54,456 nt of DNA from Halomonas saccharevitans (GCF_900116405.1 NZ_FPAQ01000027.1:1-54456); one strand, 5' to 3'. Shown: positions 27,197 through 36,290, counted from the stretch's first letter. Notes: a model not told the origin generated them from the letters alone. Translations and numbers: made by a program.

Positions 27197-28792
27197 CGAG
27201 GTCGAGGCCTCGGCCAAGCGTTCGTCGGCGGCCAGGCTGTGGGCGCGGATGGCCAGGGTGTCGAAGTTGAAGGGGCGCAGGATCACCGTGGCCGGCAGCT
27301 CCTTCATCACGTCGACGAAGACCAGGATGCCGGCGGCGATCAGGCTGCCGCGCATGATCGGCGTATGCACCTTGCGCAGCGTCCCCCCCGCCGTCTGACC
27401 CAGGGTCCGCGAGGCCGCGTCCATGCTCGGCGTCACCTTGCCCAGGCTCGCCTCGATGGCGTTGAAGGAGACCGCCAGGAAGCGCACCAGGTAGGCGTAG
27501 ATCAGGATGAACGCCGAGCCGCTGAGCAGCAGCCCCACCACGACCCCGAACTGCCCCTTGATGACGTCGTTGATCTGGTGATCCAGCCACACGAAGGGGA
27601 TCAGGATGCCCACCGCCACCACCGAGCCCGGTACCGCATAGCCCATGGCGGCCACCCGCGTGGCCACCCGGGTGATGCGGCCGGGATTGAGCCGTGCCCC
27701 ATAGCTGAGCAGCAGCGCCAGGCTCACGGCCACGATCGAGGCGAGCGTCGCCAGCAGCAGACTATTGCCGGCGAACTCCAGGAAGGCGGCGCCAAACAGC
27801 GCATCGCCGCCCTGAAACGATAGGTAGCCGAGCAGGCCGCTGGGAATCAGGAAACCGAGCAGCACCGGCGTCAGGCAGGCCAGGGTGGTGGCCCAGGCGC
27901 GCCAGCCGTGGAGCACGAACTCGGGCAGGTGCTGGTAGCGGCCGGTAGTGTGGAAGTAGCGCCGCTTGCCCCGGGACCAGCGCTCGAGCAGCACCAGGGC
28001 GATGACGAAGGCCAACAGGCAGGCGGCCAGCTGGGCCGCGGCCACCTGCTCGCCCATGCCGAACCAGGTGCGATAGATGCCGGTGGTGAAGGTGTCGACG
28101 CCGAAGTACTGCACCGCCCCGAACTCGTTGAGGGTCTCCATCAGCGCCAGCGACACCCCGCCGACGATCGCCGGCCGCGCCAGCGGCAGGGCCACGCTCG
28201 AGAACAGCCGCCAGGGACCGCGTCCCAGGGTGCGGCCCACGTCCAGCACGCACACCGACTGCTCCAGAAAGGCCGCCCGCGCCAGCATGTAGACGTAGGG
28301 ATAGAGCACCAGGGTGATCAGCGTCGCCGCGCCCCACAGCGAGCGGATGTCCGGGAAGAAGTAGTCGCCGGCCGACCAGCCGAAGGTCTCGCGCAGCGAG
28401 GTCTGGAGTGGGCCGGCGTATTGCAGGAAGTCGGTATAGGCGTAGGCGATCACGTAGGTCGGCACCGCCAGCGGCAGCAGCAGCCCCCACTCGAAGAGCC
28501 GACGCCCCGGGAAGCGGCACATCACCACCAGCCAGGCGGTGCCGGTACCGATGACGAAGGTGCCGAGCCCCACGGTCACCACCAGGAAGAGCGTATTGCC
28601 CAGGTAGCGGGGCAGCACGGTGCTGCCCAGGTGCTGCCAGATGCCATCGGTAGGCATGAACAGGTGCGCCAGGACCACGATGACCGGCAGCGCCACGATC
28701 AGGGCGATGCCGATGGTCAGGGCATTCCAGGCGTTGAGGGGCAGCGACAGGCGGGAAGGCGTGCGGGCGCGGGAACTGGCCGGACTGGTCAA
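27116..28792 (-). CDS. Iron(III) ABC transporter permease (FbpB type)
   Basis: A 558-residue inner-membrane protein with about twelve hydrophobic segments. It is a tandem duplication of two permease modules, as in FbpB/SfuB. Each half has an EAA-like loop (VGRTLGRGPWRLFSSVALPLA and, in the second half, ASRTLGQTAGGTLRKVHTPI). Translation starts at a TTG (28792) preceded by AAGGAGACTCCG; no ATG fits the conserved N terminus. The 3' end overlaps the convergent ATPase gene by 81 bp. No Fur-like site is evident upstream, so co-regulation with the other two subunits is not obvious. Confidence 0.93.
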   Translation of the reverse strand: MTSPASSRARTPSRLSLPLNAWNALTIGIALIVALPVIVVLAHLFMPTDGIWQHLGSTVLPRYLGNTLFLVVTVGLGTFVIGTGTAWLVVMCRFPGRRLFEWGLLLPLAVPTYVIAYAYTDFLQYAGPLQTSLRETFGWSAGDYFFPDIRSLWGAATLITLVLYPYVYMLARAAFLEQSVCVLDVGRTLGRGPWRLFSSVALPLARPAIVGGVSLALMETLNEFGAVQYFGVDTFTTGIYRTWFGMGEQVAAAQLAACLLAFVIALVLLERWSRGKRRYFHTTGRYQHLPEFVLHGWRAWATTLACLTPVLLGFLIPSGLLGYLSFQGGDALFGAAFLEFAGNSLLLATLASIVAVSLALLLSYGARLNPGRITRVATRVAAMGYAVPGSVVAVGILIPFVWLDHQINDVIKGQFGVVVGLLLSGSAFILIYAYLVRFLAVSFNAIEASLGKVTPSMDAASRTLGQTAGGTLRKVHTPIMRGSLIAAGILVFVDVMKELPATVILRPFNFDTLAIRAHSLAADERLAEASTSSLAIVAVGIIPVILLSVAMRRSRPGS

Positions 28793-28881
28793 CGGAGTCT
28801 CCTTCCGTGCCGGGATGGCTACAGGGATGCGAGATACTTGCGGCTGAGAATTGTATCAGCTGGCCGGGGCCACTGCAGCCG

Positions 28882-28949
28882 CGGTCGCCGTGAACTCGGT
28901 CGCCGTGAATACGGTCTCCGTGACGCCGATCAAGTAGACGCCGATCAAG
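28882..28949. repeat. Short tandem repeats upstream of the permease gene
   Basis: CGGTCGCCGTGAA occurs twice (about 28882 and 28896), followed by a variant CGGTCTCCGTGA. Then GACGCCGATCAAG occurs twice in tandem, separated by TA (28922-28949). Two different repeat families thus abut each other between the TRAP terminator and the permease gene. They probably arose by slippage; a regulatory role is unproven. Confidence 0.6.
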
Positions 28950-28950
28950 C

Positions 28951-28984
28951 AAAACGCCCGCCGCTGGAGGAGCGGCGGGCGTCG
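28951..28984 (-). terminator. Terminator of the TRAP transporter operon
   Basis: The 11-bp stem CGCCCGCCGCT / AGCGGCGGGCG is followed on the minus strand by GTTTTGCTT. It lies 20 bases after the dctM stop codon. Confidence 0.85.
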
Positions 28985-29003
28985 AGGGTCGTGCCTTGAG
29001 GGC

Positions 29004-30332
29004 TTAGTAGCCGATCAGCAGCGACGGCAGGCCGGTCACCAGGACCGGGAAGAAGGCCATCAGCAGGCAGGCCAGCACGATCAGTGCCACGAAGGGGATG
29101 ACCGCCCGATAAAGATCCAGGGTCTCGACGCCCTTGGGAGCGACCCCCTTGAGGTAGAAGAGCGCATAGCCGAAGGGCGGGGTGAGGAAGGAGGTTTGCA
29201 GCACCACGGCGACCATCACCACGAACCACAGCACGTCGATGCCCATGCTCTCGACGATCGGCAGCATGATCGGGAAGCTCAGCAGCACAATGCCGGTCCA
29301 GTCGAGGAACATGCCCAGGATGAAGACCAGGAAGAGCATCAGGATCAGCGCCCCGGTGGTGCCGCCGGGCATGGCCATCACCACTTCGTGGATCACCTCC
29401 ATGCCGCCGCCGATGGAGAACACTCCGGTGAAGGCGGTGGCCCCCACCAGCACCAGCATAACCATGGTGGTGGTTTTGCTGGCCTCGATCAGGGTGCGGT
29501 AGCAGGTAGAGGCCTTGCGATCGCCGAAGATCAGGAACAGCAGGAAGGCGATGAAGACGCCGATCGCCGAGGCCTCGGTGGCGGTGGCGATGCCGGTGAA
29601 CAGCGACCCCAGCACGCCGAGGATCAGCGCCATGGGCGGCAGCACGTACTTGCCCAGCATCTTCAGAAGCTCGCCGGTCGATACCTCGGCGCGCTCCTCG
29701 GCCGGCACCAGGGGACCGTACTCCGGCTTGAGGTGGCAGATCACCAGCACGTAGAGGGCGTACATCGCGCCGAGCAGCAGGCCGGGCACCAGGGCGCCGG
29801 CGAACAGGGCGCCCACCGAGACCGGCGAGTAGCTGGCCATCAGGATCAGCATGATGCTCGGCGGAATCAGGATGCCCAGGCAGCCGCTGGCCATGATCAC
29901 GCCCGCGCTGAGCTGCTTGTTGTAGCCATAGTTCAGCATCGGTACCAGGGCGATCATGCCCATAACCGCGATGGAGGCGCCGACGATGCCGGTGGTGGCC
30001 GCCAGCAGCACGGACACCACGACGACCGTCAGCGCCAGGCCGCCGCGCAGGTTGGCCAGCAACAGGCGCATCGACTCGAACATCTTCTCGGTGACGCCGG
30101 AGTCGTTGAGGAAGCGTGCCATCAGGATGAACAGCGGGATAGCGACCAGGACGTAGTTGTCCATGGCGTTGCCATAGATGTTGTTGATCAGGATGCCCAG
30201 CGTATTGGCGCCGGGTCCGAACCAGGCGCCGAGCACCGCGACGCCGCCGAGCACGAAGGCCAGCGGATGGCCCATGAACAGACCGATCAGCAGGCCGCCG
30301 AACATGAACAGGGTGAGCATCTCGGCGCTCAT
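29004..30332 (-). CDS. dctM: TRAP transporter large permease DctM
   Basis: A 442-residue, very hydrophobic inner-membrane protein of the DctM family, with the expected twelve or so membrane segments. Characteristic stretches are FMGHPLAFVLGGVAVL near the N terminus, ASGCLGILIPPSIMLILMA near residue 145 and FLDWTGIVLLSFPIMLPI near 345. It uses a sodium gradient with DctQ to import a solute delivered by DctP. Its start overlaps the dctQ stop by four bases. A terminator follows. The solute is unknown. Confidence 0.94.
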   Translation of the reverse strand: MSAEMLTLFMFGGLLIGLFMGHPLAFVLGGVAVLGAWFGPGANTLGILINNIYGNAMDNYVLVAIPLFILMARFLNDSGVTEKMFESMRLLLANLRGGLALTVVVVSVLLAATTGIVGASIAVMGMIALVPMLNYGYNKQLSAGVIMASGCLGILIPPSIMLILMASYSPVSVGALFAGALVPGLLLGAMYALYVLVICHLKPEYGPLVPAEERAEVSTGELLKMLGKYVLPPMALILGVLGSLFTGIATATEASAIGVFIAFLLFLIFGDRKASTCYRTLIEASKTTTMVMLVLVGATAFTGVFSIGGGMEVIHEVVMAMPGGTTGALILMLFLVFILGMFLDWTGIVLLSFPIMLPIVESMGIDVLWFVVMVAVVLQTSFLTPPFGYALFYLKGVAPKGVETLDLYRAVIPFVALIVLACLLMAFFPVLVTGLPSLLIGY

Positions 30333-30832
30333 GCGGGGGTCTCCTTGCCGAGCGCCTGGACGGCGCGGATGACGATGGCGATGGCCTGCAGCAGCAGCAG
30401 CCCGGCGGCGATCACGATCACGGCCTTCACCGGATAGACCGGAATGGCCATCATGCCGTAGGTGGTCTCACTGCGGCTGAAGGAGCGTTCGAAGAACGCC
30501 CAGCCGAAGCTCAGCAGCATCCAGATGAAGGGCACGAAGAAGATCAGGTAGCCGAGGAGTTCGAGGGCCGCCTGCTTGCGGCGCGAAAGCAGCCGCTTGA
30601 GCACGTCGACCTCGACGTGGGCGTGATGGCGCAGCCCGTAGGCGGACATCAGCATGAAATGGGCGCCGAACAGCATCTTCGTCACGTCGAAGGCCCAGTC
30701 GCTGGGGCGTCCGATGAAGAAGCGCAGGGCGATGTCATAGATCACGATCAGCGTGATCACGGCGAGCAGCGGAGCGATCAGGCGTCCGAATCCCTCGTTG
30801 AGGGCGTCGATGGCCCTGGCAGTGGCGTTCAT
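30329..30832 (-). CDS. dctQ: TRAP transporter small permease DctQ
   Basis: A 167-residue protein with four membrane segments, the DctQ topology. The conserved central region reads SDWAFDVTKMLFGAHFMLMSAYGLR followed by HVEVDVLKRLLSRRKQA (quoted in two parts; residues about 39-83). It pairs with DctM in the membrane. It lies between dctP (95 bp upstream, with a hairpin in the gap) and dctM (4-bp overlap). Confidence 0.93.
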   Translation of the reverse strand: MNATARAIDALNEGFGRLIAPLLAVITLIVIYDIALRFFIGRPSDWAFDVTKMLFGAHFMLMSAYGLRHHAHVEVDVLKRLLSRRKQAALELLGYLIFFVPFIWMLLSFGWAFFERSFSRSETTYGMMAIPVYPVKAVIVIAAGLLLLQAIAIVIRAVQALGKETPA

Positions 30833-30896
30833 GATGAGAGCTCTCGGAATCGGGCGAATCGTGCGGAAGGAGGTTCAGCGGAACCGTCGGCTTCGA

Positions 30897-30919
30897 GGCC
30901 GGCCCCGACGGGGCCGGCC
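30897..30919 (-). promoter_or_regulatory. Hairpin between dctP and dctQ
   Basis: The perfect inverted repeat GGCCGGCCCC / GGGGCCGGCC with a 3-base loop lies 8 bases after the dctP stop codon and has no T run. In binding-protein operons such hairpins usually stabilise the upstream message or cause partial termination, giving more binding protein than permease; that role is inferred here. Confidence 0.6.
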
Positions 30920-30927
30920 CGGAGCGC

Positions 30928-32037
30928 TTACTGGTTCATGCAGGCCTCGATCTCCTCGAGGGAGGGCAGGTCGTCGGTGACGCGGCTCATGTTGTAGGGC
31001 ACCGAGACGTCACGCCAGTTGGCGTAGTGCTCCAGGTAGCTGATCATGGAGTGGTAGACCTTGGCGTGCATCGGGTCTTCGCAGGCCCCCTGGACGATCA
31101 CTTCGTTGGTGATGCGCTGGATCTCGGCGAGATCCTCCTCGCCGAGCTGGTTGATCTCGGTGCCGTCCTCGATGAACTTCACCGTGCCCTCGGTGGATTC
31201 ACGCTCGGACCAGGCCAGCGACCAGGCCATGGTCGCCTGGGCAGCGATCTTAAGCTTCTCCTGGGTCTCCTCGGAGAGCGCGTCCCAGGCGTCCTGGTTG
31301 ATCATCACGCCGAACACGCTGGCGGACTGGTGCCAGCCCGGCACGGACCAATAGTCGGCGACTTCGGAGAAGCCGGCCTTGTAGTCCACGCCCGGGGTGG
31401 AGAACTCGGCGCCATCGACCACGCCGCGCTCGATGGCCTGGTAGATCTCGCCGCCGGCCAGAGTGACCTGGGAGCCGCCGAGCTGCTCGAGCACCCGGCC
31501 CTGATCGCGGCCGGAGAGGCGCAGGCGCTTGCCCTCCAGGTCGGCGATGCTCTCGATGGGCGTGCCGCCGCGGAAGCCCGACTCGTTGTTGGTGATGCCG
31601 TAGGGCAGGTAGACCATGTTGTAGTCGCCGTAGACTTCCTGATAGAGCTCGAAGCCGCCCCACTGGTTGATCCAGTTCAGGTAATCCACGCCGTTGAACA
31701 GGCTGGTGGTGGTGGCCAGCGGCGAGAAGGCCGGGCTGTAGCCGGCCCAGTAGCCGGGCCAGTCGCCGGCGGCCTGGATAGCACCGGTTTGGGTGGCATC
31801 GAAGACCTCGGTGCCAGGCATCAGGGTGCCGCCGGCACGGAAGTTGATGGTCAGCTCGTCACCGGCCAGGGTGTTGACCAGCTCCGCCCAGTGGCGGTCG
31901 ATCTGGATCAGGTCCAGGTTGTCCGGCCAGGTGGTGGTCATGGTCCAGGATTCCTGGGCCTGAGCGGTGGTGCTCAGGGCGGCGAGGGCAACGCCGGCCG
32001 CGATCCCGGTGAGGGTGAAGGTGCGCAGTGCTGTCAT
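30928..32037 (-). CDS. dctP: TRAP transporter substrate-binding protein DctP
   Basis: A 369-residue periplasmic binding protein with a Sec signal peptide (hydrophobic residues about 8-22, cleavage near AQA-QES). The DctP-family pattern includes GKRLRLSGRDQGRVLEQLGG, with the carboxylate-binding arginine region near residue 170, and IYQAIERGVVDGAEFSTPG near 200. The segment YWSVPGWHQSASVFGVMIN resembles binding proteins for 2-oxoacids (TakP-like), so a 2-oxo or hydroxy acid ligand is a reasonable guess. It is the first gene of the P-Q-M operon. Confidence 0.92.
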   Translation of the reverse strand: MTALRTFTLTGIAAGVALAALSTTAQAQESWTMTTTWPDNLDLIQIDRHWAELVNTLAGDELTINFRAGGTLMPGTEVFDATQTGAIQAAGDWPGYWAGYSPAFSPLATTTSLFNGVDYLNWINQWGGFELYQEVYGDYNMVYLPYGITNNESGFRGGTPIESIADLEGKRLRLSGRDQGRVLEQLGGSQVTLAGGEIYQAIERGVVDGAEFSTPGVDYKAGFSEVADYWSVPGWHQSASVFGVMINQDAWDALSEETQEKLKIAAQATMAWSLAWSERESTEGTVKFIEDGTEINQLGEEDLAEIQRITNEVIVQGACEDPMHAKVYHSMISYLEHYANWRDVSVPYNMSRVTDDLPSLEEIEACMNQ

Positions 32038-32424
32038 TTTATTATCCCTTTTCCTTGTTAGTACGGGTTAGTACCAGCATCGATGCCCATGGCTCCGCGT
32101 TGGCCATGCCAGTTCACGAGCCGACGGCATCGCGGCGTTCGCCACAAGCTAGCATGTCACCCCTGTAGGATTCGATCGTGCTGATGTGGGGATGACGGCC
32201 CTCGGTGACGGCGACATCGCTAGCGATCGATGGCTGTCGTGCACGCGCGGTCAGGGAGGTTTGGTATGAGAATCAGGGGGTTGCTTTTTGTTGACGTTGA
32301 CGTAAACGGACGGCTTGGTGGGTCGTGCTGCGTTGAACGCGGCCTTTACATAAGACCAAAGTGGTAGCGGGACGTGCCGATAAAAGGCGTTTCAGGCAGG
32401 ACAGCGGCGACGGGAGGCGGCGTC
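32038..32424. other. Divergent regulatory region between dctP and tmcA
   Basis: About 390 bp without a gene. It holds a short direct repeat (GTTAGTACGGGTTAGTACC, near 32057) next to the dctP start. A TTGACGT-type palindrome lies at 32291-32307. The stretch around 32250-32320 is T-rich, unlike the GC-rich coding DNA on either side. Promoters for both divergent transcripts should lie here. Confidence 0.55.
32291..32307. promoter_or_regulatory. Palindromic operator-like site TTGACGTTGACGTAAAC
   Basis: The halves TTGACGT and ACGTAAA form an imperfect palindrome that resembles sites reported for MerR-family LiuR regulators of branched-chain amino acid catabolism. The likeness is from memory and not tested. 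It sits about 250 bp upstream of dctP and 118 bp upstream of tmcA. Confidence 0.35.
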
Positions 32425-34731
32425 ATGAGCGGCAGAGTGCAACACGGCAGGGACAGAGACGGTCGGGAGGCGAGGGCGGCGCGCGCCCTGCTGGTGCAGG
32501 CGCGACGCCTCGCCCGACACCGCTGGCGCGGCCTGGTGTGGCTGAGCGGCGAGGCCGAGGCCTGTCGGCGCGCGGCGCACAGCCTGTGGCAGGCAGGAGA
32601 GGAGCAGGGAGCGTGGCGGGCGCCCCTGTGGATCGCCGCCGAGCCCCTCGAGGGCCTTGCGGCGTCGGCCTGGCTGCCGGCGGCGAAGGCGCGCACGCGG
32701 CTCGGCGGCGAGCAGGACCTAGTGGTGATCGATGCCGTCTCTGCTGGGTGCGGCTTCGACCCCGAGGCGTTCGGGGCGCTGGCCGGCACGCTCACGGCCG
32801 GCGGCCTGCTGGTGCTGATGACGCCGCCCGACTGGGGGCAGCGCCCCGATGCCGACTACGCCCGCCTGGCCGAGCATCCCTGGCGGGCGGAGCAGCTCAG
32901 CGCCCGCTATCTGGCGCGCCTCGGCCGCCTGCTGGGCGACGATGCGCGGGTGATCCGCTGGACGGCGGGGGAGGCACCGCGCCTACCGGACGTGCCCGAG
33001 GCCATGACCGGGGCGAAGGGAGAAGCGCCGAGAGAGTCCCCGTCGCTGCCGGCCGGCGGCGACGCCTGCCTGACCGAGGACCAGGCCGAGGCGGTCTCCC
33101 GGCTGACCCGGTTGCGTCGCCGCCGGCCGCTGGTGCTGACCGCCGATCGCGGCCGCGGCAAGACGGCGGCGCTGGGCATCGCCTGTGCGCGGCTGCTGGC
33201 GGAAGGAGCAGGGGCCGGGTCAGGAGCGGCCGAGGCCGAGATTCTGGTCACCGCGCCGCGCCCGGCGGCGGTGGCCGGGCTCTTCGAGCGACTGGCGGCG
33301 CTCTGCCCCGAGGGGCAGCGGCACGGCCATGCCTTCGAGGCGCCCGGGGGGCGGGTGCGCTTCCTGGCCCCCGATGAGCTGGCCCGCCTGGCCGAGCAGG
33401 GCGAGGTCGGCGGGCCCGGTCGGCTGCTGCTGGTGGATGAGGCGGCGGCGATCCCCGCTCCCCTGCTGGGGCGCTGGCTCGAGGCCTTCCCGCGCATCGC
33501 CTTCGCCACCACCGTGCACGGCTACGAGGGCTCGGGCCGCGGCTTCGCGCTGCGCTTTCGCGAGCGGCTCGAGCGTCAGGCGCCCGACTTTCGCGAGTGC
33601 CACCTGGCCGAACCGATCCGCTGGGCGCCGGGGGATCCCCTCGAGGCACTCACCTCACGCCTGCTACTGCTGGACGGCGAGCCTGACACCGCCCCGTCCG
33701 CCGACGGGCCCCTCGTCTCGTGCCGCCTGGATCGCGACGCCCTGGCCGCCGACGAGCCGCGGCTGCGAGCGCTGTTCGGCCTGCTGGTGCAGGCTCACTA
33801 CCGCACCACTCCCGCCGACCTGCGCCGGCTGCTGGACGGCCCGGGGGTGGCCATCACGACCCTCGAGGCGGGTTCGGCCCTGCAGGGCGTGGCGGTGTGT
33901 GGTGACGAGGGCGGCTTTGCGGCCGATCTCGCCGAGCGGGTGGCGCGGGGCGAGCGGCGCCCGCGTGGCCACCTGCTGGCCCAGTCGCTGGCCGCCCATG
34001 CCGGGGAGCGCGCGGCGCTGACCGCCCGCCTGCGGCGGGTGCTGCGCATCGCCGTGCCCGCCGGCCGGCGCCGCGAGAGGCTGGGGCTGCACCTGCTTTC
34101 CGCCGAGGTCGAGCGGGCCCGCGACGAGGGTATCGACCTGCTGGGGGCGAGCTTCGGCGCCGAGCCGGGCCTGCAGGCCTTCTGGCGTTCGGCGGGCTTT
34201 CGCGCGGTGCGCCTGGGGCTGACCCGCGAGACCGCCACCGGTGAGCACGCGCTGATGGTGGTGCGCCCCACCAGCGTGGCCGGCGAGGCGCTGGCCGAGC
34301 GCCTTCAGGCGCGCTTTCACCGCCAGCTACCGGGCCTGCTGGCCTTCGAACTGGCCGAGCTCGAGCCCGCTGTGGCACTGGCCCTGCTCGCCGAGGGCCC
34401 GGCGACAGCCCTCGACGCCGCCGATCGCCGCGATATTGAGGACGTGGCCTTCGGTCATCGCGAGCCGGCCCTTGCGCGCCCGGCGATCCAGGCGCTGGTG
34501 CGGCGCTGCGCAGGCGGCGGATCCGAGGGGGTCGACCAAGGGGACGACGATGAACGCGACGAGGAGCCGGCGCTGCTGGCGGCCTGGGCCTTCCAGGGGC
34601 GCGGCGCGAACTGGCTGGCGCCGCGCCTGGGCGTGGCGGGCAAGAAGGACGTCCAGGCCTGGCTGCGCGAGGCCGTGGCGCGCCTGCACGATCGCGACGG
34701 TGGACTTTCCCCCGATCAGGCCGGGCGGTAG
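32425..34731 (+). CDS. tmcA: tRNA(Met) cytidine acetyltransferase TmcA
   Basis: A 768-residue enzyme that makes N4-acetylcytidine at the wobble base of elongator tRNA(Met), using acetyl-CoA and ATP. The N-terminal domain (about 1-200) is TmcA-specific. The RecA-like helicase module has Walker A TADRGRGKTAAL near residue 238 and Walker B LLLVDEAAAIPAPLL near 335. The GNAT domain lies around 480-620 (RRRERLGLHLLSAEVE), followed by a helical tRNA-binding tail. It is longer than the E. coli enzyme (671 residues), mainly through Ala/Glu/Gly-rich linkers. I chose MSGRVQ (32425), after GGGAGGCGGCGTC, over an upstream ATG at 32374. Confidence 0.92.
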   Translation: MSGRVQHGRDRDGREARAARALLVQARRLARHRWRGLVWLSGEAEACRRAAHSLWQAGEEQGAWRAPLWIAAEPLEGLAASAWLPAAKARTRLGGEQDLVVIDAVSAGCGFDPEAFGALAGTLTAGGLLVLMTPPDWGQRPDADYARLAEHPWRAEQLSARYLARLGRLLGDDARVIRWTAGEAPRLPDVPEAMTGAKGEAPRESPSLPAGGDACLTEDQAEAVSRLTRLRRRRPLVLTADRGRGKTAALGIACARLLAEGAGAGSGAAEAEILVTAPRPAAVAGLFERLAALCPEGQRHGHAFEAPGGRVRFLAPDELARLAEQGEVGGPGRLLLVDEAAAIPAPLLGRWLEAFPRIAFATTVHGYEGSGRGFALRFRERLERQAPDFRECHLAEPIRWAPGDPLEALTSRLLLLDGEPDTAPSADGPLVSCRLDRDALAADEPRLRALFGLLVQAHYRTTPADLRRLLDGPGVAITTLEAGSALQGVAVCGDEGGFAADLAERVARGERRPRGHLLAQSLAAHAGERAALTARLRRVLRIAVPAGRRRERLGLHLLSAEVERARDEGIDLLGASFGAEPGLQAFWRSAGFRAVRLGLTRETATGEHALMVVRPTSVAGEALAERLQARFHRQLPGLLAFELAELEPAVALALLAEGPATALDAADRRDIEDVAFGHREPALARPAIQALVRRCAGGGSEGVDQGDDDERDEEPALLAAWAFQGRGANWLAPRLGVAGKKDVQAWLREAVARLHDRDGGLSPDQAGR

Positions 34732-34763
34732 AGTGCCCGAATTCACCGTCGGACAGATGCCCC

Positions 34764-36290
34764 ATGAACGCACATCTCGAGCAGCTCTCCCCCCGGCCCC
34801 TGTGGCGCCATTTCCGCACCCTGTGCAACACGCCGCGGCCCTCCGGCCATGAGGCCGCCCTGGTGGCGACCCTCGAGCGCTGGGCCGAGGGCCTGGGCCT
34901 GGCCCACGACCGCGACGCCTTTGGCAACCTGCGCATCCTCAAGCCCGCCACGCCCGGGTACGAGCAGGCGCCCGGGGTGATCCTGCAGGGGCACCTGGAC
35001 ATGGTCGCCCAGGCCAATGCCGGCCATCCCCACGACTTCACCCGCGACCCCATCGAGACGCACGAGGCCGACGGCTGGCTGCACGCTCGACAGACCACCC
35101 TGGGCGCGGACAACGGTCTCGGCGTGGCCGCGGCGCTGGCGATCCTAGAAGATGACGCCCTGATCCACGGCCCACTGGAGGCGCTCTTCACCCTGGAGGA
35201 GGAGTCCTCCATGGGCGGTGCCCTGAATCTGGCCGAGGGTTGGCTCGAGGGCCGGGTGCTGCTCAACCTGGACTCCGAGGATCGCGGCCAGGTCTACATC
35301 GGCTGCGCCGGTGGCGCCGACGTCATCGTGGATGCCCAGCTGCCCACCGCGCCGCTGGAGGCCGGCGAGGTGGCGCTCTCGCTCTCGCTCACCGGCCTCT
35401 CGGGCGGCCACTCCGGCATCGATATCCACAAGGGGCGCGGTAACGCCAACCGCCTGCTGGTGCGGGTGCTGCGTGCCCTGGAGCCCCACGGGGCGAGGCT
35501 CATCGACTACCACGGCGGCACCCTGCGCAACGCCCTGCCGCGAGAGGCCTTCGCGACCCTGGCCCTGCCGGAAGACGCACGCTCCCACGCCGAGGCGCGG
35601 GTGGCGGCGCTCGAGGCCGAGCTGCGCGCCGAGCTGGCCGGTGTCGACGAGGGGCTCTCGCTCTCCCTGACGCCCACGGCGGCGCCGGCAGACGAGGCCT
35701 TGACGGCCGAGGCCAGCCGGCTGCTGGTGCGCGCCCTGCACGTGGCGCCCTGCGGCGTCGAGCGGATGAGCGTCGAGGTGCCCGGGGTGGTGGAGACTTC
35801 CAACAACCTCGGGGTGGTCAGCCTCGAGGCCGGGCGCTTCCACCTGTGCGCCCTGGTGCGCTCGCTGCACGACAGCGCCACGGCGGACATCGCCGACCGC
35901 TTCCGCGCGCTATTCGAGCTGATCGGCGCCCGCACTCGGGTCGAGAACGCCTATCCGGGCTGGACGCCCGATCCGGGAAGCCCGCTGCTGGCGCGCTTTC
36001 GGCGCCTGCATCAGGAGCGGCTGGGGAGCGACCCGGAGGTGAAGGTGATCCACGCCGGCCTGGAGTGCGGCATCCTCGGCGGCAAGTATCCTCAGCTGGA
36101 CATGATCTCCTTCGGACCGCTGATCCGCGGCGCCCACTCGCCGGACGAACGTGTCGAGCTTTCCTCGGTGGAGGAGTTCTGGACGCTGCTGCGCGTCCTG
36201 GTGGAGGACCTGGCCACGGTGAAAGAGGAGGACCTGGCCACTGTGAGTGCGGAGAACGCCGGCCGACCCTCACCCTCTTCGAGCTTGTGA
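34764..36290 (+). CDS. pepD: Aminoacyl-histidine dipeptidase PepD
   Basis: A 508-residue M20-family zinc peptidase (carnosinase-like) of the cytoplasm that cleaves Xaa-His and other dipeptides. Metal-site motifs are ILQGHLDMVAQ near residue 76, TLGADNGLGVAAALAI near 115 and TLEEESSMGGALNL with the catalytic glutamates near 145. The lid domain SLTGLSGGHSGIDIHKGRGN is complete. The C terminus contains a 24-bp tandem duplication, giving EDLATVKE then EDLATVSA, after the conserved end of the enzyme. The stop overlaps the rmuC start by one base. Confidence 0.95.
   Translation: MNAHLEQLSPRPLWRHFRTLCNTPRPSGHEAALVATLERWAEGLGLAHDRDAFGNLRILKPATPGYEQAPGVILQGHLDMVAQANAGHPHDFTRDPIETHEADGWLHARQTTLGADNGLGVAAALAILEDDALIHGPLEALFTLEEESSMGGALNLAEGWLEGRVLLNLDSEDRGQVYIGCAGGADVIVDAQLPTAPLEAGEVALSLSLTGLSGGHSGIDIHKGRGNANRLLVRVLRALEPHGARLIDYHGGTLRNALPREAFATLALPEDARSHAEARVAALEAELRAELAGVDEGLSLSLTPTAAPADEALTAEASRLLVRALHVAPCGVERMSVEVPGVVETSNNLGVVSLEAGRFHLCALVRSLHDSATADIADRFRALFELIGARTRVENAYPGWTPDPGSPLLARFRRLHQERLGSDPEVKVIHAGLECGILGGKYPQLDMISFGPLIRGAHSPDERVELSSVEEFWTLLRVLVEDLATVKEEDLATVSAENAGRPSPSSSL
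36203..36250 (+). repeat. 24-bp tandem duplication at the 3' end of pepD
   Basis: GAGGACCTGGCCACGGTGAA and GAGGACCTGGCCACTGTGAG occur in tandem 24 bp apart, in frame, adding eight residues to the C terminus. Confidence 0.75.

Noticed and set aside
32097..32111. Sigma-54-like TGGCATGGCCAACGC upstream of dctP (minus strand)
   Set aside because: The -24 GG is present, but the -12 part reads ACGC rather than TTGC; the match is too weak to report.
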